Below are positions 56,562 through 64,000 of a stretch of 64,000 nt of DNA, piece after piece. Below the pieces are notes generated by a model. That model ran no database searches, was not told where the DNA came from, and saw nothing but the letters and a program-made list of their open reading frames with translations. The stretch comes from Hyphomicrobiales bacterium. Lineage in GTDB: Bacteria; Pseudomonadota; Alphaproteobacteria; Rhizobiales; Rhizobiaceae. How positions within the stretch are numbered: position 1 is the stretch's first letter; each line of letters starts with the position of its first letter. Location of the stretch: the NCBI GenBank assembly GCA_900472605.1, contig UCJD01000007.1, positions 62,001 to 126,000 on the forward strand. Direction: 5' to 3'. The position numbers were made by a program, and so were the translations under genes.

Positions 56562-58930
56562 GCAGAATTCCGCGCGACAACTCGAAGGCCCCGGGCAAGC
56601 GCCCCAACAAGATCGGGCGCGTGAGCAAGGAGCCTTCGGTCGCGCCGCTGAACATCGAGCATGGCGCGCTGCCGTCCCGCGAAGTGATCCTGCGGTTCAT
56701 TGCCGATCATCCCCAGAAGGCGTCGAAGCGCGAACTCGCCAAGGCGTTCGGGCTGAAGGGCGACAGCCGTGTCGAGCTCAAGCAGCTGCTTCGCGATCTC
56801 GAGCAGGAGGGCATGCTCCAGAAGACGCGCAAGTCGCTGATCCGCCCCGGCGCGCTGCCGCCCGTGACGGTGCTCGACATCACCACCCGCGACAAGGACG
56901 GCGAGCTGATCGGTCGGCCTGCGGAATGGCCGGACGAGATGGGCGTGGCGCCTGCCGTCGCCATCCGCCAATCCTCCTCGCCTGCCGGCCGCAACGGCAA
57001 GGGCAAGGCGCCGGTTGCCGGCATGGGCGACCGCATTCTCGCGAAGATTTTCGCCGCGACGGATCGCGGCGGCCCGGCCTACACGGCGCGCATCATCAAG
57101 ATCCTCGACAAGCGCCGCGGCGCGCTGCTCGGTGTCTTCAAGGACGCGCCTGGCGGCGGCGGGCGGCTGTTGCCGATCGAGCGGCGCGGCGAGGAAATGC
57201 TGATCGACCCCGATGACAAGGGCGGCGCCAAGGACGGCGATCTGGTCGAGGTCGAAGTCGCGCGCCTGCGCAGCTTCGGACTGCCGCGCGCCAAGGTCCT
57301 GTCGATCGTCGGTTCGGTCGCTTCGGAAAAGGCGATCTCGATGATCGCCATCCACGCCCATGGCATCCCGTATATCTTCCCGCCAGCCGTCGTCGCCGAA
57401 GCCGACGATGCCAAGCCGGCGACCATGTCGCATCGCGAGGACTGGCGCGACGTTCCGCTGATCACCATCGATCCGGCAGACGCCAAGGACCACGACGACG
57501 CCGTCTATGCCGAGCTCGACCCCTCGCCCGACAACGAGGGCGGCGTGATCGTCACGGTCGCCATTGCCGACGTTTCCTATTACGTGCGCCCGAACTCGCC
57601 ACTCGACCGCGAGGCGCTGAAGCGCGGCAACTCCGTCTATTTCCCCGACCGCGTCGTGCCGATGTTGCCGGAGCGGATTTCCAACGATCTCTGCTCGCTG
57701 CGCGAGGGACAGGACCGGCCGGCGCTGGCTGTACGCATGACCTTCTCCAAGGAAGGCCGCAAGGCCGGGCACACATTCCATCGCGTGATGATGAAGAGCG
57801 CTGCCAAGCTCTCCTACCAGCAGGCGCAGGCCGCGATCGACGGCAACCCCGACGACAAGGCCGGGCCGCTGCTGGAGCCGATCCTGAAGCCGCTGTGGCA
57901 TGCCTATGAGGTGATGAAGCGGGGCCGCGAGCGCCGGCAGCCGCTCGAGCTCGACATGCCCGAGCGCAAGATCCAGCTGAAGCCAGACGGCACGGTCGAT
58001 CGCGTGGTCGTGCCGCCGCGTCTCGATGCGCACAAGCTGATCGAAGAAATGATGATCCAGGCGAACGTCGCCGCCGCCGAGACGCTGGAAAAGAAGAAGC
58101 AGCCGCTGATCTATCGCGTGCACGACGGCCCGTCGCTCGCCAAGCAGGAAATCCTGCGCGAGTTCCTGGCGACGCTCGGCATTTCGCTCGCCAAGGGCGG
58201 CAACATGCGCGCCAACAACTTCAACGGCATCCTCGCCAAGGCCGAGGATACGCCGCACCAGACGATGGTCAACGAGATGGTGCTGCGCTCGCAGAGCCAG
58301 GCCATCTACAGCCCCGAGAATATCGGCCACTTCGGCCTGAACCTGATGAAGTACGCGCACTTCACCTCGCCGATCCGCCGTTATGCCGACCTGATCGTGC
58401 ATCGCGCGCTCGTGGGTTCGCTTGGCTTCGGCGCGGGCGGGATCACGCCTGAAGAGGAAGCGGCGCTCGATGATATCGCGGCCGAAATCTCCACCTTCGA
58501 ACGCCGCGCCATGGCAGCCGAGCGCGAGACCGTGGACCGCCTCATCGCCCATCATCTGGCCGGCCGGATCGGTGAGGAATTCGATGGGCGCGTGGGAGGT
58601 GTGACGAAATCGGGACTATTTGTCGCCCTTCCGGACTATGGAGCGGACGGCTTCATTCCTATATCTACACTGGGAATGGACTACTTCATCTATGATGAGG
58701 CGCATCAGGCACTGTCCGGCGAAAAGACCGGTCTCGGCTATCGCCTGGGGGATAGTGTCAGGGTCAAGCTGGTGGAAGCCATTCCGCTGGCCGGCGCGCT
58801 ACGGTTCGAGATGGTAAGCGAAGGGCGCAAGATGCCCACCGCGGTCCGTTCGTTCCACAAGGGCGGCCGACGCGACGCAAGCCGCGCGCGCAAACAGGCC
58901 GGGACAAGACCCCCGAGAGGGCGTCGATAG
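56558..58930 (+). CDS. rnr: Ribonuclease R
   Basis: A 790-residue processive 3'-5' exoribonuclease of the RNB family, able to degrade structured RNA. An N-terminal winged helix (residues 25-85) precedes cold-shock domains; the RNB catalytic motif reads ITIDPADAKDHDDAVYAELD with its Asp cluster; YAHFTSPIRRYADLIVHRAL closes the channel; an S1 domain (GRVGGVTKSGLFVALPDYGA) and a basic tail follow. The start is GTG, inside the topA stop (GTGA), so translation is coupled to topA. Confidence 0.96.
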   Translation: MSRIPRDNSKAPGKRPNKIGRVSKEPSVAPLNIEHGALPSREVILRFIADHPQKASKRELAKAFGLKGDSRVELKQLLRDLEQEGMLQKTRKSLIRPGALPPVTVLDITTRDKDGELIGRPAEWPDEMGVAPAVAIRQSSSPAGRNGKGKAPVAGMGDRILAKIFAATDRGGPAYTARIIKILDKRRGALLGVFKDAPGGGGRLLPIERRGEEMLIDPDDKGGAKDGDLVEVEVARLRSFGLPRAKVLSIVGSVASEKAISMIAIHAHGIPYIFPPAVVAEADDAKPATMSHREDWRDVPLITIDPADAKDHDDAVYAELDPSPDNEGGVIVTVAIADVSYYVRPNSPLDREALKRGNSVYFPDRVVPMLPERISNDLCSLREGQDRPALAVRMTFSKEGRKAGHTFHRVMMKSAAKLSYQQAQAAIDGNPDDKAGPLLEPILKPLWHAYEVMKRGRERRQPLELDMPERKIQLKPDGTVDRVVVPPRLDAHKLIEEMMIQANVAAAETLEKKKQPLIYRVHDGPSLAKQEILREFLATLGISLAKGGNMRANNFNGILAKAEDTPHQTMVNEMVLRSQSQAIYSPENIGHFGLNLMKYAHFTSPIRRYADLIVHRALVGSLGFGAGGITPEEEAALDDIAAEISTFERRAMAAERETVDRLIAHHLAGRIGEEFDGRVGGVTKSGLFVALPDYGADGFIPISTLGMDYFIYDEAHQALSGEKTGLGYRLGDSVRVKLVEAIPLAGALRFEMVSEGRKMPTAVRSFHKGGRRDASRARKQAGTRPPRGRR

Positions 58931-58962
58931 GCGTTTTGGGACGCCGGGAAGGACGTGCAGTC

Positions 58963-59424
58963 ATGACGACCACCTCAAACGGCCAGGCGATCCAATACGG
59001 CGATGTTGAAGAGACCAAGCGCCCGCTCGGCCAATCGATCAAGCGCGGTATGCTTGGCCGGTGCCCTGCCTGCGGCAGCGGCAGACTTTTCCGGGCCTAT
59101 CTGAAGCCCGTGGACAATTGTGCCGCCTGCGGCGAGGCCATGCATCACCACCGCTCCGACGACCTGCCGCCATACATCACCATCGTCATCGTTGGCCACG
59201 TGATCATCGCCGGCTACATGATGACCGACCTCATCTGGCCGATGCCGCTCTGGCTCACATTCACGATCTGGACGCCGCTGACGCTGCTCGCCACGCTGTT
59301 GATCATCCAGCCGATCAAGGGCGGGGTCATCGGGCTGCAATGGGCGCTGAAGATGCATGGCTTCGGCGGGCATAGCGACGAGCAGGACCAGTACGAAATC
59401 CCAGGTCGCCGGCATCAAGGCTGA
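58963..59424 (+). CDS. DUF983 membrane protein
   Basis: A 153-residue protein with a cytoplasmic N terminus carrying two CxxC pairs (GRCPACGSGRLFRAYLKPVD, then NCAACGEAM), probably a small zinc ribbon, followed by HHHRSDDLPPYITIVIVGH and two membrane helices. This is the DUF983 pattern; the function is unknown. GGAAGGAC before the ATG at 58963 fixes the start. It lies 32 bp after rnr and probably belongs to the topA-rnr transcript. Confidence 0.9.
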   Translation: MTTTSNGQAIQYGDVEETKRPLGQSIKRGMLGRCPACGSGRLFRAYLKPVDNCAACGEAMHHHRSDDLPPYITIVIVGHVIIAGYMMTDLIWPMPLWLTFTIWTPLTLLATLLIIQPIKGGVIGLQWALKMHGFGGHSDEQDQYEIPGRRHQG

Positions 59425-59702
59425 AGACTTTCCTTGAACATTCACCGTCACGACATATTTGGCGTGTAGCAGCGCCGGATGTGCCGTGAACTCTGTTGAG
59501 GCACGATGTCAACGCGCGCGATGGTAGGCTTACTTGACTGAATCTCGTGCACCGCAATCAGATCATTGCAGCCAACCTTGTTCATCTAGTAAAGCACACA
59601 CGTCATCTGGGTCTGGCCCGTCTTCTGAGGCTGGTATGACCATGGGGGCAGATGTGACTTTCGGGTCGCGTTTGTGCGCAGCAGTTCTGTAGGGGTGGAT
59701 AT

Positions 59703-60887
59703 ATGTCTCAGCCGCGAAACGGCACACCGGGCGATGTCGAAGAAATCCATTGGCCGTCTCTGGTAGCCGCCGTTTCGTCGATTTCAGCGGTCGGCATCGC
59801 GATCGGGCTGGGATTGCCGCTCTTGAGCATCATTCTTGAGAAGCGTGGCATCCCTTCCACCCTCATCGGCCTCAACACGGCGATGGCGGGTGTCGCGGCG
59901 ATGGTGGCCGCGCCGATCACGACGAAGCTCGCCCACGCATATGGCGTGGCGCAGACGATGCTCTGGGCAGTCGTGGTTTCGGCAATCAGCGCCGTCAGCT
60001 TCTACTATGCGCAGGACTTCTGGATGTGGTTCCCGCTGCGCTTCGCCTTTCACGGCGCCACGACCACGCTGTTCATCCTCTCCGAATTCTGGATCAACGC
60101 CGCGTCTCCACCATCGAAACGCGGCTTCGTGCTCGGCATATATGCGACCGTGCTGTCGCTCGGCTTCGCTGCGGGTCCCCTGCTATTCTCTGTTCTCGGC
60201 AGCGACGGCATCCTGCCCTTCGTCGTTGGCGCTTGCGCCATTCTCATGGCAGCCATCCCGATCTTCGTCGCACGCCATGAAAGCCCGGTGCTTGAAGAAA
60301 AGCCGGAGCTGCATTTCATGCGCTACGTCTTCCTGGTGCCGAGCGCCACGGCGGCCGTCTTCATTTTTGGTGCGGTGGAAGCGGGCGGGCTGGCGCTGTT
60401 TCCGATCTACGCAGTGCGCGCCGCCTTTACCGAAACTCAAGCCGCCCTTCTTTTGACAGTCATGGGCATCGGCAACATGATCTTCCAGATCCCGGTGGGG
60501 ATGCTCTCCGACAAGATGAAGGACAAGCGCCCCCTGCTCGCGGGCATGGCCTTCATGGGCCTTATCGGCTCGCTGATGCTGCCTGTGCTCTCGCATAGCT
60601 GGGTGATGATGGCGGGCGTGCTGCTCTTCTGGGGAGGCTGCGTGGCCGGCCTCTATACGGTGGGGTTGAGCCACCTCGGCTCGCGCCTGACCGGCTCCGA
60701 CCTGGCCGCGGCCAACGCCGCCTTCGTCTTCTGTTATGCCGTGGGTACTGTTGCAGGCCCGCAAGTCATCGGTGCGGCCATCGATGTGGCCGGAAACAAC
60801 GGCTTTGCCTGGGCGATTGCCGGTTTCTTCGGCGTTTATGCAGTGCTTTCGGCGGGCAGACTGCTTTTCATTCGAAAGCGGGGTTGA
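59703..60887 (+). CDS. MFS transporter
   Basis: A 394-residue major facilitator with about 12 membrane helices in two halves. GIPSTLIGLNTAMAGVAAMV (helix 2 region), VGMLSDKMKDKRPLLAGMAF (the loop 8-9 R-x-G-R/K motif) and GLYTVGLSHLGSRLTGSDLA are typical of the small drug or metabolite permeases of the YcaD type. Substrate unknown. It stands 278 bp after the DUF983 gene with its own start signal. Confidence 0.92.
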   Translation: MSQPRNGTPGDVEEIHWPSLVAAVSSISAVGIAIGLGLPLLSIILEKRGIPSTLIGLNTAMAGVAAMVAAPITTKLAHAYGVAQTMLWAVVVSAISAVSFYYAQDFWMWFPLRFAFHGATTTLFILSEFWINAASPPSKRGFVLGIYATVLSLGFAAGPLLFSVLGSDGILPFVVGACAILMAAIPIFVARHESPVLEEKPELHFMRYVFLVPSATAAVFIFGAVEAGGLALFPIYAVRAAFTETQAALLLTVMGIGNMIFQIPVGMLSDKMKDKRPLLAGMAFMGLIGSLMLPVLSHSWVMMAGVLLFWGGCVAGLYTVGLSHLGSRLTGSDLAAANAAFVFCYAVGTVAGPQVIGAAIDVAGNNGFAWAIAGFFGVYAVLSAGRLLFIRKRG

Positions 60888-60911
60888 CTTTTCAAGCTAG
60901 ATTCGTAGTTT
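60884..60911 (+). promoter_or_regulatory. Candidate rpmG promoter
   Basis: TTGACT (60884-60889, overlapping the MFS stop codon) is followed after 16 bp by TAGTTT (60906-60911). The −35 is good, the −10 weak; position about 70 bp before rpmG is suitable. Confidence 0.3.
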
Positions 60912-60980
60912 CGCGCCAGAATTAGCCGAGGCGCCTAGACGGATTCCAACGGCTTTCATTTCATTAAAGGCAGGACGACC

Positions 60981-61148
60981 ATGGCCAAGGCTACAACAAT
61001 CAAGATCAAGCTGCTGTCGACAGCCGACACAGGTTCTTTCTACGTCACGACGAAGAACAGCCGTACGATGACGGACAAGATGACGAAGACCAAGTACGAC
61101 CCGATCGCGCGCAAGCACGTCGAGTTCAAGGAAACCAAGATCAAGTAA
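60981..61148 (+). CDS. rpmG: 50S ribosomal protein L33
   Basis: A 55-residue ribosomal protein: [55 protein letters not shown]. This is the cysteine-free (zinc-independent) form of L33 usual in proteobacteria. It has its own terminator, and sits, as in other Rhizobiaceae, between the MFS gene and pleD. Confidence 0.97.
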   Translation: MAKATTIKIKLLSTADTGSFYVTTKNSRTMTDKMTKTKYDPIARKHVEFKETKIK

Positions 61149-61173
61149 TTTCTTGATCTTGAATACCGCTTAG

Positions 61174-61204
61174 AAGCGCGCGCCACCAGGCTGCGCGCTT
61201 TTTT
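61174..61204 (+). terminator. Rho-independent terminator of rpmG
   Basis: AAGCGCGC (61174-61181) pairs exactly with GCGCGCTT (61193-61200), followed by TTTTG. Twenty-six bases past the rpmG stop. Confidence 0.85.
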
Positions 61205-61253
61205 GTTGTCTGCGATACAGTCGGCAGACGGCACGATGCGAGAGCGGCAAATG

Positions 61254-61295
61254 AAAACGCCGCCCTGCCCGTTTCAACGGAGAGGACGGCGTTTT
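61254..61295 (-). terminator. Bidirectional-type hairpin, possible sRNA terminator
   Basis: AAAACGCCG (61254-61262) and CGGCGTTTT (61287-61295) are exact complements, and the 24 bp between them pair further, imperfectly. T-runs flank both ends. On the minus strand it would end a transcript coming from the 61304-61420 region. Confidence 0.5.
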
Positions 61296-61303
61296 GCGAA
61301 AGG

Positions 61304-61420
61304 GGGTCGGTCAACAGGCAACGCGGCACGAGGAACCGCAGATGTTGCATGCCGACCGACCGACCCCACGACCCAGGAGATGCGGCGGACCTGAGCATCA
61401 TGGGGTATCGGTGCACCCCG
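61304..61420 (-). ncRNA. Candidate structured small RNA
   Basis: Read on the minus strand, a stem GGGTCGGTC/GACCGACCC (61366-61358 with 61312-61304) encloses about 45 nt and is followed within 9 bases by the terminator-like hairpin at 61295-61254. A further short hairpin (GGGGT/ACCCC, about 61400-61418) precedes it. No promoter is obvious and no known family was recognised, so this is tentative. Confidence 0.3.
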
Positions 61421-61888
61421 TATGCGGAGTGCTTATTTCTATGTATTGATCATTCGCGCGAAAATGAAAGAAAATCAACAAATTCTTAATGATGAGATTT
61501 ATTAGCTTGATTTTATGGTTAAAAGTCCCGATTTGGGACGCCGTTTCGCATGGTTTGCGGCCATCTCGCGCTAGAATAGGATCTGGCATCAAGAATAGAC
61601 GGACAATATAAGCCAGTAGTCTTACCCCTCAAGAACCGGTGGAACCGCCTGAAAACCATCGGGATCTGCCGACAAAACCAAGCAATGTGATCAATCCTCA
61701 CACTTTCTTCTGAGGCCGACAGCGTCTGTGCTGGCGCAGACCGGTGGCGCCAGGCGGCGCCAAGGTCGAAACCCGGCACTACTACTTGCGGCTAATGCGC
61801 GCACGCGGCCGGACCGGCCCTCGTTCAACTTTCTGTGGATGATCAATGTTCTATGCGAGCCTGGGGCGTTAAGCCGCCGAAGCCGAGA

Positions 61889-63256
61889 TCAGGCTGCGGC
61901 GACGACTCGGTTTCGACCGCCATTCTTCGCTTCGTATAGCGCAACATCGGCCTGCTTCAGCAGATGTCCCGGCGTGATAACCTGCGGCGTGCGCGAGGCG
62001 ATGCCGAAGGATGCGGTGACCTGCAGCTCCTGGCCCGTGCCCTTCACCACGAAAGGTACGCTCTCTATGACGCCGCGCAGGCGCTCAGCCACCGAGGCTG
62101 CGATCTCCGGCGACGTATCGGGCATGACGACGACGAACTCCTCGCCACCATAGCGGCAGGCCAGATCGGCACCACGAACCGTCGAGCGAACGCGGCTTGC
62201 GAACTCTCTCAGGATATCGTCACCGGCATCATGGCCGTGGGTGTCGTTGATCTGCTTGAAGCGATCGATATCGGCGATCAACACCGACAAGGGACGGCCG
62301 CGCGCCATCGAGCGGTTGAAGAGCGTGCTGATGTGATTGTCGAGATAACGGCGATTGCTCAAGCCCGTCAGCGGATCTGTGACCGCGAGCTCGATCGTCT
62401 GCTGCACGTTGGCGCGCAGGCGATCATTGTAATTCTTGCGGCGAATCTGCGTCAGGCTGCGCGCCACCAGCTCGTTCGGATCGACGGGGCGGACGATGTA
62501 GTCGTTGACGCCCAGATCGAGCGCACGCACCACCATCTCGTCATCGCCCTGCTCGGTGATGATCAAGATCGGGAGAAAACGGTTGCGCTCCAGCGAGCGG
62601 AGCTGCGAGCAAAGCCTGAGCGGGTCGTAGTCGTCGATATTGGAATTGACGATCACGAGGTCGAACGGGTTTTCGGATGCCTCGAAGACTGCAGCCTGGG
62701 CATCCGAAATGGCAAACACGTTGCCGATCGGCTTCAGCGCCTTGATGATCCGCTCCTGCGAATTGGCGCGGCCGTCGACCAGCATGATCTGGCCGCCCTC
62801 CTCGCCGCGCTGGTCGGCGCGCAGCAATTCGTCGATGCCCATCGTGTGCGCCGTCTGGGCGCGGATGCGCAGTTCGTCGCTCAGCGTCTTCAGGCGCAGC
62901 AGGCTCTTGACGCGGGCGATCAGCTGGAGATCGTTCACCGGCTTGGTGAGGAAGTCGTCGGCGCCGGCCTTCAGGCCACGCACGCGGTCCGCCGGCTGAT
63001 CGAGCGCGGTTACCATGACGACAGGAATATGGGAGGTCTTGGGGTTGGACTTCAGCCGCTCGCAGACCTCGAAGCCGTCCATGCCCGGCATCATGATATC
63101 GAGCAGAATGAGATCGACCTGGTTGCGATCGCAGATCGCCAGCGCCTGGTAACCGTCGGCCGCCGTCATCACGTCGAAATACTCGGCGATCAGCCGCGCT
63201 TCGAGCAGCTTCACGTTTGCCGGGATATCGTCGACGACGAGGATGCGCGCAGTCAT
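61889..63256 (-). CDS. pleD: Response regulator diguanylate cyclase PleD
   Basis: A 455-residue cell-cycle regulator. Receiver 1 (residues 1-120) has the phosphorylated Asp53 in LILLDIMMPGMDGFE and the acidic VVDD pair. Receiver 2 (about 150-275) has Asn in place of that Asp (LVIVNSNIDDYD), the usual pseudo-receiver used for dimerisation. The GGDEF domain (290-455) has CRYGGEEFVVVMPD and an RGAD inhibitory site five residues before it. Phosphorylation by PleC/DivJ-type kinases activates cyclic di-GMP synthesis. It lies 18 bp after divK, with which it is co-transcribed. Confidence 0.97.
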   Translation of the reverse strand: MTARILVVDDIPANVKLLEARLIAEYFDVMTAADGYQALAICDRNQVDLILLDIMMPGMDGFEVCERLKSNPKTSHIPVVMVTALDQPADRVRGLKAGADDFLTKPVNDLQLIARVKSLLRLKTLSDELRIRAQTAHTMGIDELLRADQRGEEGGQIMLVDGRANSQERIIKALKPIGNVFAISDAQAAVFEASENPFDLVIVNSNIDDYDPLRLCSQLRSLERNRFLPILIITEQGDDEMVVRALDLGVNDYIVRPVDPNELVARSLTQIRRKNYNDRLRANVQQTIELAVTDPLTGLSNRRYLDNHISTLFNRSMARGRPLSVLIADIDRFKQINDTHGHDAGDDILREFASRVRSTVRGADLACRYGGEEFVVVMPDTSPEIAASVAERLRGVIESVPFVVKGTGQELQVTASFGIASRTPQVITPGHLLKQADVALYEAKNGGRNRVVAAA

Positions 63257-63274
63257 AGGCTTCTTTCCGATCTA

Positions 63275-63646
63275 TCAGGCATCGCCCAGGTAGGTCTTGA
63301 TCGTCTCGATGAATTTCGGAACGGAGATCGGCTTGGAGACATAAGCCTCGCAGCCGCCCTGGCGAATACGTTCTTCATCGCCCTTCATGGCGAAGGCGGT
63401 AACCGCGATGACGGGGATGACGTGAAGCTCATCGTCTTCCTTCAGCCACTTGGTCACCTCAAGGCCTGAAACCTCCGGCAACTGGATATCCATCAGAATC
63501 AGGTCCGGGCGGTGCTTGCGGGCAAGATCCAGCGCTTCCATACCGTTGCGGGTCTGGATCGTCCTGTAACCTGACGCCTCGATGAGGTCGCGAAAGAGCT
63601 TCATGTTGAGCTCATTATCCTCTACGATCATCACTTGTTTGGGCAT
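63275..63646 (-). CDS. divK: Single-domain response regulator DivK
   Basis: A 123-residue receiver-only protein controlling asymmetric division through Ctr[21 protein letters not shown] carries the acidic pocket, Asp53 is in [16 protein letters not shown], and [13 protein letters not shown] has the Thr and the K-related loop; Lys sits in [12 protein letters not shown]. The ATG at 63646 matches the family start; the longer in-frame stretch to 63718 is not conserved. First gene of divK-pleD. Confidence 0.96.
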   Translation of the reverse strand: MPKQVMIVEDNELNMKLFRDLIEASGYRTIQTRNGMEALDLARKHRPDLILMDIQLPEVSGLEVTKWLKEDDELHVIPVIAVTAFAMKGDEERIRQGGCEAYVSKPISVPKFIETIKTYLGDA

Positions 63647-63778
63647 GGAACGCGATCCTAAGTCCGTCATGAAAACCGATTTGCGGCCCGGATATGATCC
63701 GGACACACATCGACCCATGAAACCGATTGCGGCACGCTATCGGTATTTAGTTGAAAAATAGGTAATTTACCGCAGGAA

Positions 63779-64000
63779 ATGCAGAGCAACTTCAAGACTT
63801 CAAAGCAACGCGCCGCCGATCCGCAGGAGATCGCAATCGCTGTTATCACCTGGCTGGCGAACGAGCCGGATCTGTTCGGCCGCTTCCTAGCACTGACGGG
63901 GGTCGAGCCGGCGCAGATCAGGAACGCGATCAACGATCCCGGCTTCCTGTCGGCGATGATGGATTTCCTGATGCAGCACGAGCCGACGGCGCTGGCCTTC
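63779..64000 (+). CDS. DUF3572 protein (3'-partial)
   Basis: At least 74 residues before the window ends: MQSNFKTSKQRAADPQEIAI, then AVITWLANEPDLFGRFLALT, GVEPAQIRNAINDPGF and LSAMMDFLMQHEPTALAF. This is the alphaproteobacterial DUF3572 pattern, a small helical protein of unknown function (typically about 90-100 residues). CAGGAA just before the ATG supports the start. It diverges from divK, as it does in related genomes. Confidence 0.88.
   Translation, partial: MQSNFKTSKQRAADPQEIAIAVITWLANEPDLFGRFLALTGVEPAQIRNAINDPGFLSAMMDFLMQHEPTALAF

Larger units (their letters stand above)
61149..61888. other. 740-bp rpmG-pleD intergenic region
   Basis: No coding frame is convincing. It holds the rpmG terminator, a second long hairpin (61254-61295), an inverted repeat with GGGTCGGTC (61304-61312) and GACCGACCC (61358-61366), an AT-rich block (about 61440-61525) and a GTCCC/GGGAC dyad (61525-61539). 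The hairpin group reads like a structured transcript on the minus strand (see findings). Confidence 0.5.

Noticed and set aside
56117..58555. 812-codon minus-strand frame opposite topA-rnr
   Set aside because: Antisense shadow of two certain genes; Arg/Leu/His-rich composition without family similarity.
61203..61394. 63-codon plus-strand frame after rpmG
   Set aside because: Starts inside the terminator T-run and covers two hairpins; no protein-like features.

Overview
The window is a gene-dense stretch of chromosome (about 60% GC) from an alphaproteobacterium of the Rhizobium/Agrobacterium group (Rhizobiaceae). Supporting evidence is the 3' block divK-pleD-rpmG-MFS-DUF983-rnr-topA-dprA-plsY-pyrC'-pyrB, the second truncated FtsZ, the B12-dependent class II ribonucleotide reductase NrdJ, the NDUFA12 complex I accessory subunit, HlyU and many small Rhizobiales-only proteins. 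These assignments come from recognising protein motifs by eye; no search was run and the species cannot be named.

0-12 kb: a GNAT acetyltransferase, a frameshifted DUF1203 gene, alanine dehydrogenase with its divergent Lrp-type regulator, a DMT exporter, a PilZ protein, a Tat-exported 2',3'-cyclic nucleotidase, a divergent LysR/azoreductase pair, a membrane diguanylate cyclase, HlyU, threonine ammonia-lyase and a VanZ-like gene whose 3' end runs antisense into tRNA-Leu(UAA).

12-25 kb: WrbA, a MoaB/CinA-like protein, a universal stress protein, a phosphoribosyltransferase, a secreted sensor-like protein, and nrdJ behind a 592-bp leader with two candidate NrdR boxes. Directly after nrdJ is a lower-GC two-gene insert: a ParA-type ATPase translationally coupled to a 150-residue helical protein I cannot identify. 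This is the best candidate for an undescribed system. A loose region of small accessory genes follows (BON, DUF1508, a 59-residue VVEIK protein, a degenerate YGG/HNH-like protein, a small membrane protein).

25-49 kb: an SDR, FtsZ2, a PanE-family reductase, an aminotransferase, a ScsC/DsbA-type thiol protein, the operon aroQ-accB-accC-aat (shikimate, fatty-acid and N-end-rule steps), DUF2155 and NDUFA12, then both parts of the GatCAB tRNA amidotransferase (gatB; gatC-gatA), each followed by tightly coupled GNAT acetyltransferases. Between the Gat loci are a YjhX-type protein and a lipid-linked sugar transferase pair. RuvX, small membrane proteins, a TetR regulator, a GNAT and an AidB-type acyl-CoA dehydrogenase complete this part.

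49-64 kb: pyrB and an overlapping dihydroorotase homologue that has lost most zinc ligands (a pseudo-DHOase), plsY, dprA, topA-rnr (overlapping), DUF983, an MFS permease, rpmG, a 740-bp intergenic region with strong secondary structure, and the cell-cycle signalling pair divK-pleD. A DUF3572 gene runs off the right edge. No rRNA, CRISPR array, insertion sequence or replication origin was seen.
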